From Lanius collurio (lineage: Eukaryota > Chordata > Aves > Passeriformes > Laniidae): a stretch of DNA of 64,000 nt. Positions 33,201 through 41,900 of this stretch are shown here, piece after piece. The position numbers were made by a program, and so were the translations under genes. Where the stretch lies: positions 25,929,441 through 25,993,440 of the forward strand of contig JACBWW010000008.1 of NCBI GenBank assembly GCA_020086605.1. Direction: 5' to 3'. Position 1 is the first letter of the stretch, and the number at the start of each line of letters is the position of its first letter. The notes under the pieces were generated by a model. It was not told the DNA's origin. It worked only from the letters and a program-made list of their open reading frames with translations, and made no database searches.

Positions 33201-34481
33201 AGAGGCAGATGGCAGCAGCAGGAGTTTTGCAGATGAAACCACCTGTGTGCATTGCTGTATAAAAGCCAGCTTGCCTTTATGTAATTCCTTGTACCTGGGA
33301 TGCCTCCAACCTCTGCAGCCGTGTGGGCAGAGCACAACTTAGCCATCCCAGAGCTGTCACAGCCTGGCAGAAGGAGCAAGACCAGTGAATTTGCTGATTT
33401 TTTGCTTGCAGCTCCTGTCCTCCACACTGGGAGCAGCAGCAGCAGCAGCATACTCAGGGTTCCCCAGAAAACCAAGCAACAGCAAGAGCAACCTGGCATT
33501 GCCAGCAGCTGCCCACTGTCAATGGCTTTCACTGTGGTTGTAGCCCACCCTATTTCTTTAGCTTTCCTCTCTTGTAGGGTGAGCAGAAAGAAGGATTCCC
33601 AGTAGCCTGTGCTGTACACCAAGTCCTCAGGTGGCTGAAAGAAGCCTCTCTGTTTGCAGTAGCACCCTGGTCATACTGGTGTCTGAAATCCCAGCTGAGT
33701 GTGAAATCACTGTGGTTTCAAAGTGAGCTTGGTTTTGGCTCTATCATCTCTTCCACGCTCATGCCTGGAGGTCTGCAGCCACCCCAGGTACAGCAGCCCC
33801 ACCTTCACTAAAACCTGGACCCAGGTTTTCCTCCAGCTCCGAGCACTGCTGCTGATCTCAACAGGAGCTGCAGCTGGAGACTGCAGACAGGATCCAGCCT
33901 CTGTTGAACATCTTGGAAAGAAAGGAAGCACAAGGTTTTGTGGAAGCTGAATCAAGTCTGGTTTCCTTTGGAAAAGTGGAGACTATGGGAAAATATGAGA
34001 AGTGTTTATTTTCTTGAGATAAATCTGTTCCTTTATTTCATTAAAATGTGGCATTTTTCCAAAAGCTGCAATATATATTTTTTTTTACTTTCAAAAGATG
34101 GAGTTGTTTGGGTTTTTTTAGCTTATGTATATTTTCTGGAATAAAAATTGTCAGATAATTTTAGAGAAGCTCCAACTTTGTGGCGTAGAATGTGGGTTAT
34201 GCAGTCAATATTTAACAATAACTGGAATATTTTTTTTTTTTTGAGCCCATAGAAGCAGCTCTAGAAGCCAGTGAAAGAACCTAAACCCACTGGCCTTAGT
34301 GTCATAAAACCAAATTCTGTGTTAGAGCTTGTGCAGCAATACATTCTAATATCGGGTTAGGACAGTCTGTAAAAATCAGACTTCCCTGGAAGATGCAAAA
34401 GAACCATGTGCAAAATATAGAGTCTATTGAGCCACAGTATATAGCCATCATCCTTGTAAACACTGTTTTTCTCATTCTTAG
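30292..34481. other. Non-coding region between the two CAPSL last exons
   Basis: No other coding exon is seen. It contains an AATAAA at 30737-30742 that could end the canonical transcript, a short tandem of 'gctccagt' units near 32907-32940, an (AGC)n run near 33437-33450 and the first copy of a duplicated segment (33020-33212). An AATAAA at 34140-34145 precedes the alternative exon. Confidence 0.5.
33020..33212 (+). repeat. Duplicated segment, copy A
   Basis: About 193 bases are repeated in the same orientation at 36705-36898, with roughly nine of ten bases identical by eye. Shared landmarks are 'ccagaattgctgtttggctt', 'tgcaacataaaattctgatt' and 'cacaagagattttcagtgat'. The sequence is not CR1. 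It is either an unclassified interspersed repeat present twice or a local duplication. The alternative CAPSL exon sits between the two copies. Confidence 0.85.
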
Positions 34482-34622
34482 GTTACAAAAGATGAATTTC
34501 TGAATTACTGGTATGGAGTTAGTGGTTCTGTGGACACTTATGCCTACCTCATTTTAAGGATGAAGAAACCCTGGGAACTCCGACTTACGCTTTCACTTGC
34601 CCGAACTTCTTTGGGGCCATAG
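34482..34622 (+). CDS. CAPSL: Candidate alternative last exon of CAPSL
   Basis: A strong acceptor (gtttttctcattcttag) is followed in phase 0 by 46 codons and TAG. The first 33 residues align without gaps to canonical exon 4: both start VT, keep EF and NY, GVS, S.DT, M and the WxL end, about 17 of 33 identical with many of the rest conservative. Base changes include many silent third-position ones (GTC/GTT, TTC/TTT, AAC/AAT, AGC/AGT), the pattern expected under selection for protein. It keeps Glu at position 12 of EF-hand 4 (VTKDEF), then adds a 13-residue tail after WEL (RLTL...SLGP). Joined to exon 3 it would give 221 aa. An AATAAA follows at 35182-35187. Alternatively it is the last remnant of a duplicated gene, but no other exons of such a gene were found. 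Confidence 0.7.
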   Translation, partial: VTKDEFLNYWYGVSGSVDTYAYLILRMKKPWELRLTLSLARTSLGP

Positions 34623-34766
34623 ATTATAAACAAGTGAAACGCTGCTTAGTTTGTTGTGGGCGTGATTTTTCCCCCAGGTCCCATCGGAGCAACGCTTTTA
34701 GAGCTGCACAATGCGACAGCACCAGCAAGTGTCCAAGTGCTGGGCTCCGACTTCTGGCTTCATGTT

Positions 34767-34780
34767 TCAGCAGGTGGCGC
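34767..34780 (+). promoter_or_regulatory. CTCF-like motif between convergent genes
   Basis: TCAGCAGGTGGCGC fits the CTCF core (CCASYAGRKGGCRS) at 13 of 14 positions and lies between the 3' ends of CAPSL and IL7R. Such a site would suit a boundary between a cilia gene and a lymphoid gene, but that is inference from one short match. Confidence 0.3.
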
Positions 34781-35181
34781 TTAGAAGCCAAGGAAAGCCA
34801 TCCTGACGGAAACCTGGAGCTGCAGCGTGAGCAAGGGATGAGACGGTGTAATTTAGCAATTGCATTTTCTGGCATCATCAGTTGTTTTCTTGTGTGTCTG
34901 TACATTAGATTTGTTTTGCCAATGCTCTGTGACACACAGGAGTGATAATTTGGGTGGCCTCATAATTGCAGTATAAGGAGGTGTTTGACTAAAATAATTC
35001 TTCACAGAGATGGTAAGTCTTCTTTATGTCACATTTTAGCTGATTTTAATGATAGCTTCAGAAACCCCCCAACCACAGAGATAACTAGCTTGACTCAAAA
35101 GTGTATTGACTAAAATCCAACTGCTGCTCCTCCCAGGCTGCAGCACTGCAGTATTACTGTACAAATACAGGCCTTCAAATC

Positions 35182-35187
35182 AATAAA
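35182..35187 (+). terminator. CAPSL: Candidate poly(A) signal, long CAPSL isoform
   Basis: AATAAA 560 bases after the TAG of the alternative last exon, followed by 'tactggtgag' and a G-rich stretch. It is the first AATAAA downstream of that exon. Confidence 0.45.
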
Positions 35188-36704
35188 CACTACTGGTGAG
35201 AAGCTGAGAAGGGGCTGTACTCCTGCCCTGCAGAAATGCCCTGCCAGCATCACCAGGGCCCTTGCTTCCAGAAGAGGTGGATTCATGGTCAGCTCCTGCC
35301 TGCCAAAAACCACCCTGAATTCAACCATGTGTGCCTGCAGCAGTGATTGTCAGGCCACCCTTTCACCATTTATTTCACAGCCCAGACTTCACTGCACATG
35401 ACAGGCATTTTAGCCACCCCTCCACCCTGGCAGCAGCAGTCTTCCTGCCTCCCCACACTTAGCTGGCCTTCTGCTGCCCCACTGACACACACAGCCCTTG
35501 TATGTGTTTTTTCAGCCTGTCTAATGGATGTGCTCAAGCAGAGGGGATGTGGTAAACAAACTAAGCTGAGGATGACTGTTACCTTGAGATGTACTTAGCA
35601 TTTTTCAGCATCATTAGAATTAGACCGTGACTCATTGTTATAACTGACAAAAGCCTAAGTTTATTTGTGTATAGCTAGGAGACGTTTGCATAGTGCAGGA
35701 GAGGAGTGCTCGTAGTGCTGGGGGGCGTTTGCATGAGCTGCACAGAGATAAGGGGGGTAGCAAAGAGGGAAGGGCACCTGCGTGGTGCCACAACTGCAGG
35801 AGAGGGGACAGATCCCAGTGGGCACAGGGCAGAAAGGAGCAGGCAGCTCCAGGTGCTGTGTCATAAATCAGCTACAGAGAAACCAGTGCCACCACGCTGA
35901 TTCTGGGTGTGCAGCTGAGTAAGAGCACAGGAGGCAGAAAGGAGGAGAAGGAAAGTTGTGCTGAACTAAAGGAAGTGCAAGGAGTGTGTGAAAGCTGAGC
36001 AATAGTCCTGTGTGAATACTGAGGCAGATGGGAATTTGTGAACAGCTCGGGAGAAGCTGTCTTGTTGAATAAGGAAACTACTTGACAGATTGTCCAGACA
36101 TAGCCATGGCTGTATCCTCATATATGGACTATGTGTAACTTAGCTATAAGACAGGAAGGGCTTGTGGTGTTTCTGGCTTTGGTGCATGTTTGTCTTTATT
36201 TTTTTTTTCCCAAACAAAGCTGAAAGAGGTTATATCTGCATGCATTCAACAAATGTATTACAGAATTACAGAATTACAAAAACTGAAGGAAGCATAGCAC
36301 ATACTGCACAGGATTTTGGTGATGTGCTTTTGCTTCTTCCTCTATCCCCTTTTTGTTTGTCACTGTGTCACTGGAAGAAGATATTGTTTCAGTATAGTCT
36401 GTCTGTATCTATACTCACACTGTGCAAGTTCTCACAGTATAAGCATTATCAGCAGCTCTTTTTGAAAGGAAATACAAGCACTATAAAGCAAATGAATGCC
36501 CAGGGCTTTGGTCTTTTTCTTCTGCATCAATTAATGCTTCGTTCAGCAATCAACAGCAATAAAAACCCTTCTGTAAAATCTCACTGGAATGCCTTGAGTC
36601 AAATCCAAGGCCCCTTTGCACACAGTAACTGTTAGGTTCTCCCCGCTTGAAGGTTTCCCTGGTGCTGGGTGGAGGTGGAGCACTGTCTTGGGAGGGCTGG
36701 TTAT

Positions 36705-36898
36705 GGCTTGATATGGTCCAGAATTGCTGTTTGGCTTGTACTGTCTCCTGCAACATAAAATTCTGATTCAAGCAACTGAGTTTAATGCAAGCCCCAATCT
36801 TTGCCATATATTCTTGAAATTGGCCACAAGAGATTTTCAGTGATGTGATTCATCCTGCTGCTCTCCTGGCACAAAGCTGTCTTGGCAGAGGCAGATGG
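36705..36898 (+). repeat. Duplicated segment, copy B
   Basis: Partner of 33020-33212, in direct orientation and 3.7 kb away. Similarity fades on both sides at about the same points, which favours two insertions of one repeat family over a long tandem duplication. Confidence 0.85.
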
Positions 36899-37219
36899 AG
36901 CTGAGGTTTTGCAACATCTCTGTGACTGTGAGCAGTCAGAACAAATCCGAGCGTCTCTTAGGATGAGAGAGGATTCTTTTCACCCTTACACTCTGGGAAT
37001 GTGAATACAACTAAGTAAAGGAGAATTTCAAAGACCTAGAGGAACTGAGACTGCACAGTGAGGTGAACCCCAATTCCAGAGTGCAAGAAAGCAGCTTGGA
37101 TGTCCCATGGCCACATTGTTCTTCTGTCATGCAGCCATGTGGCTGTAGCAGCTTTATCTCCAAGTGTGTGCTCCAGAATGTGCAGCATCCAAGGAGGAAG
37201 TGTGAAGTGGCACAGCCAT

Positions 37220-37385
37220 AATGTAAAAAAAAAAAAAATTAATAAATGTAATATCATAAAGAAAAAAATGTCACAATGCCAAAAAAAACCCCCAAAACTT
37301 AAAAATAAAATAACATTTAAAAAAAGAACCCCAACAAACAAAAAACATCTCCTGGCAAATTATAAGCTTCTTTAAAAAAAAAAAG
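37220..37385. repeat. A-rich low-complexity tract
   Basis: Long A runs broken by C and T (for example the A13 near 37226 and A10+ near 37373). Simple sequence with no coding potential. Confidence 0.75.
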
Positions 37386-38054
37386 AATTAGGTCTCGTGA
37401 TGACTGGCAGGATCCACAATATTCCATCTATCTTCCTATGCTGGATGTTGCATAAAAACATGGCCTGTCCAAATTAATAGTATTTATGTGCAATCACAGC
37501 CATTGGGAATAATGCCAGTAAACAAACATGGTCAGCCCAGCCTCTGGCCTGGAAAGCACTTATGCTACACTAATGCTGCATAAGAGCTACAGAAAAAGGC
37601 AGCATCATGTAATTTACACCTCTAATTCAGCTTCTAGGAAGAGAAAGGATTTTGCTTCACACAGTTTATACATGAAATATTGAAGACCTCAAAAGTATTA
37701 GCAGAAGTACCTGTGGATCCTGTAATTGGCTTAAGGGCAGATCTTTACCAATAGCAAAAAGTAGTGGCATTTAGGGTTTGCTTTGTTTTAATTTGTGTCT
37801 CACAAAAAAAAAAACCTCAAAAAATCAAATCAATCTCAGGAAACATCTCTCTAAAGTGGGCCCATATCATGTTTTGGCTGAGCACTCTGCTGACATTCCT
37901 TGTGGTGCTCAGGCTCCTGAATCCCCAGGCACCTAATGCTGAATAGTAACTCTAATTTACTGTCTTTTGCAAACTCATGGACTTAGACTGACTGTGGGGG
38001 AGTTAGTCTTGACCCACCAGTGTCTAGAAGAGATTGGGCTCTATTTAAGTGGAA

Positions 38055-38060
38055 TTTATT
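38055..38060 (-). terminator. IL7R: IL7R candidate poly(A) signal
   Basis: TTTATT on the + strand is AATAAA in the IL7R direction, about 390 bases past the stop codon. It is followed (toward lower coordinates) by GT-rich 'cactggtggg'. It is the first such hexamer after the stop, giving a compact 3' untranslated region. Confidence 0.6.
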
Positions 38061-38451
38061 GCCTATTTCTTGCTAAGGCATTAATAAGAGCTTAACTCTG
38101 TAACCAAGAGGGTAACAAAAGATTTCATTAACTTCTTTGAGACATGCTGTGATCCTCAGCTGTGACTGCATTGTCACTGCTCTGGATTAATCAGATTTGA
38201 AGATCAAAATTAGGTTGAATCAAATTCAATTTCTGCTGCAGTGAAGACTGCTAGTAGCATACTGAATGCTGAGATAGGCTCCTTCTCGCTGGAATGGAGG
38301 AGAATCCACTTCTCTGCAGGTATAGCATTGCACTGTGATCAGAGTGTGTGAGGGAGGTGGGAACTCACAGGATATAGGGAAACAAAAACAGAAATCTTCA
38401 GCATCCTGCTTGTGTTGGAGAAAAAAAGACATTCTGTAATACTTGTGAGAT

Positions 38452-38955
38452 TTACTGAATTTTGTAGAAGTTGGACATTGTGACATAGGCTTCCTCATTG
38501 TTTGGTGATCTCATGTCGCTATTAGGCAGCATCCGGGAGATGGTGTTGTCATTCAGGGGCTCTGGATGTGTCTGGACAGAAGGATTCAGGGAAAGTGTGG
38601 AGGAAAGGTTGAAACCATCATTGTGCAGGGGCATCCTGTTGCCATGGCAAACCTCGTAGGTGCTGGAGCTGCAGCTGCCCTCGGTGACTGCAAACTGGCT
38701 GGTGCCCAGGAGCCTGTGCAGGGCTCCAGCTGGCCAGACTCCTCCAAAAGACACGGGTGGGTTTAGGTTGGTTTTGTCTGCCATCACAGGGATCATCTTC
38801 AGGTCTGATCCACTCCTGAATTTTTCTGGAATGCTTGTCTCTGGAGCAGTTGATGGCTGAAGAAAATTTTCCAGTTCAGCTTTTGCCCAAAGGCCATCCA
38901 CTTTATGGATATGAACATAACCAAAACTCTCTGGGTTAAAGCTGATATCAAAATT
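38452..38955 (-). CDS. IL7R: IL7R coding exon 8 (cytoplasmic tail)
   Basis: Encodes residues 296-462 and stop TAA (38454-38452). The acceptor is 'tttgccacacag'. The start, NFDISFNPESFG, and the end, NNEEAYVTMSNFYKIQ, are strongly conserved relative to mammals. The middle (about 330-440) is rich in Ser, Pro and Asn and poorly conserved. YVTM is both the STAT5 docking tyrosine and a YxxM PI3-kinase motif. The frame stays open into the intron up to 39012, but that part is intronic because the acceptor and family alignment both begin at 38955. Confidence 0.97.
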   Translation of the reverse strand, partial: NFDISFNPESFGYVHIHKVDGLWAKAELENFLQPSTAPETSIPEKFRSGSDLKMIPVMADKTNLNPPVSFGGVWPAGALHRLLGTSQFAVTEGSCSSSTYEVCHGNRMPLHNDGFNLSSTLSLNPSVQTHPEPLNDNTISRMLPNSDMRSPNNEEAYVTMSNFYKIQ

Positions 38956-41900
38956 CTGTGTGGCAAAGGGAACGGCACAGTTAGTCAACAGTGAGTAGTA
39001 GCTTAAGAGCAAAGGTTCTGTGAAAATTTATTTGTTTTTAGAAGGATGTTTATTATTTCTTTAACTCCAGATGTAGCCCTGAGCAGGCTGAACAATAGGT
39101 TAGCACAGAATAAGCTATCAGATGGCTGAAAATCCCTTTCCCTACTAACTTTGATCTATCCTGTTTTATGCTCTATACAGTGTTTCAGAGACTCTCCTGA
39201 GACACGCATTTATTGCATGCCTGCTATTTCACAGGAAGGAGTGTGCCCACCCAGGTGGTTTCTTTCAGTTTTACTTTCCTAATTTAGCAGCAAGGGAAGT
39301 AAAAATTTGCCATGACTTCCTGAAACTCATTAGGAATCCCTGAACTGGGGAGCATAGGGTCTGGGAGAGCTGTGTTAGGCCTTCTGTTAAATTTAGAACA
39401 TGCTAATAATGTAGCTGGAGTGAACAGCACTAATGATTTTCTTTGTGGAAAAAAATGAACCAGATATATAGTTTTAAGACAACATGTTAATCCCACACCT
39501 TATGGTTTGTAGCCTTTGTCCATCTGGCTTTTAACTGGCAAGGCAGTTCATATACTGCATGATGCATGAACAGTGCTGCTGGCCATGTCTAGAGCATGGA
39601 CATCACCAGGGGTGTTAGCAAAAGGTCCCCATCCTGCCCCATGATCACAGTTTCATTGAATCACCAAAGCATCTTGGTTGGAAAGGAGCTGTGCAGTCCA
39701 AGTTTCTGCCAGAAGCAGGACCTGGATTAGGCTATTCAGAGCCCCATCAAGACAAGCCTTAAACATTTTCCCAAAGGAGAAGCTAACTTGTCTTTAGGCA
39801 GGCTACACAAGGTTTAATTATTTTCACAGGGACGATTCTTTCCTTATATCCAGAAGAATTTGCCCTGAAGCAACACATGCTTGTTGCCTCTGGTCCTGTC
39901 ACCGCACAGCCTTGTGGTGAGAGCTCTCCCCCAGCTCTCTACCTACACCTTAGGTATTTGAAGGTGGTAGGTAGTATTCCCCACCCTGAGCTTCTTTTTC
40001 TTCTGTAAACAACCCTAATTCCCTCAGGCTTTCTTCATTCATCAGCTTCCCAAGACCACTGTAGTTACTTTGCACAAGCCAAACCCCAGGCACTAGTTCA
40101 ATTGTGTGTTATTTCCATACCCTTGGCTGACATCTACATGAGAAAATGTGGGCTCTCTTCAGTACATGTAGAAGTAATTTCTGAAAGATGTCCTAGTTCA
40201 TGAAGAAAAATGCACATACTGCCTCTCATGAGCATTCATGTCCCCAAGAATCTGTACTCAGGTGGAAAGAATAGAGGAAGAACATACGTTTTTTGGCTTC
40301 TTGCATAGTTGCTCTAGGGTTTTTTTATGGTCAGGAAGGTTTGGCCATACAGCAGGCTTGATCCTGAAACAGCAACAACAGACAAAAAGCAACATAAGAG
40401 GGCTGTGTTGAGGTATCAGGGGTTCATATTGCATCATTTGTACTAGTTCTCACAGAGCCTTAGGGCTAGCTGGCATTACCCAGAATGAAGACAGAGAAGC
40501 CTCAGAATAAAACAGACAAGAGAAAAGGAGTTGTAAAGGTCACCACAAAGTCATTGTTCTTTTGAGTACACAGATTGTCACAGTCAAAAGAAGACACTTC
40601 ACTAAGTACTGGAAAGGCAACAAATTATGCTGGCAAAGAGCTTGTTGCTTGTTTTCATCCAGCTGTGTTAACAGGGCTCTGCATGGTGAAACTGGTTTCT
40701 GCAAGTGCAACAAGATGCTGTGGTTAAAGTGGAAATTTTTTGACATTTGCTTCTGCATGTTAAATTAATTCAAAAAATGGCATATTGTCCCATTCCTTGG
40801 CCAGCAATTTGGGCTTCAGACATCTATCCTGTAGCCTTCCACAGGTCTCATTTTTACTGCCATGATTAGCAAAGTTCTCATGTTGTGCTGCCTGCTACCC
40901 TCAGCTGTGATGTATCTACAGAATATTGTCCAACTGATACTGTTGCATTGATATAACTACGCATGTATATGAATATATATTTCCTTTTATTTATGTGTAT
41001 GTGTGTCTGCACGTATAAATCCCTCTTCTTTTTAAAATGGAAATATCTGAGATCAAAAAGTCTCAGCTGTTTTTGCTGCAGTTTTCTATAAGCAAAACTT
41101 GTAGCAAAGTTAGAGAACTGCAGGTTCCCAGGAGCACTAAAAGACAAGAACTAGAAATCTCAAGTTATCTCTATGCTTGTGAATAAAGTAGCACCAGGGC
41201 AGATAACTCCAGTTGTGTAAAATGTTTAATTATCAAAATTGTTTGTGGCATAGTTTGGCTGAGGCCAACTAGCATTGGCCAGGTAATCCGCATGTGTAAC
41301 TCTGGAGTTAGCACAGCCCAAACGTTGTCCCAGAAAAGCAGCTCACATCGTTACCTCTTTTGAGCTGGGTGTCATGGACAGGATGCTCTGAACGTCACTG
41401 AAGAGTTCTGGGCTTTCTGTCTTGCAAGTGGTACCTCTTCTATAGTTAAACTTGGATTTTTTTCCCTTCAGATCTTAGTTTCATAAGATTATCTACATAT
41501 CTGTTAATTCTCTTAAGCTTAGCTCTAGTAAGCCATGTCATTAAAACCATATTTACAGTTATCTATCGACTGCTGTGTAGGAAATACATGTAAAAACCCT
41601 AATGCAGACCAAGGACTGCTTGAGTAATGAATGTATCCCTAGTCCCACTTCTGCCTGATCTCACCTCATGACTGGCTGGAAAGGGATTTGGCCAGGCTGA
41701 TGTCTGACACTATGAAGCCTCTGTTGCTGAGGGCTCTGCCCTGCTGCTTCTGAAAGCACTGCAGAGCAAGCACCCCTCTGACTCAGCCTGTGAAATGGAA
41801 AGGGGTCATCACTCCGGAATGCTGTTTCCACACTTCTTGGAACTTTACTAAAACCCACAGGTCCCTTTCTTTTCTGGATTTTCTTGAACTTTGTGAGTCA

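Larger units (their letters stand above)
34623..35200 (+). other. Probable 3' untranslated region of the long CAPSL isoform
   Basis: Runs from the TAG at 34620-34622 to just beyond an AATAAA (35182-35187) followed by a G-rich stretch. It is unusually CpG-containing around 34630-34850 compared with neighbours, and includes a CTCF-like word at 34767-34780. Assignment as untranslated region depends on the alternative exon being used. Confidence 0.4.
35201..38054. other. Intergenic stretch between convergent CAPSL and IL7R
   Basis: No gene seen. It contains the second copy of the duplicated segment (36705-36898) and A-rich low-complexity sequence at 37220-37385. Confidence 0.6.

Noticed and set aside
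38638..38652. A near-perfect X-box-like palindrome (GTTGCCATGGCAAAC)
   Set aside because: It lies inside IL7R exon 8 and encodes CHGNR on the - strand. It is far from any CAPSL 5' end and is most likely coding coincidence.
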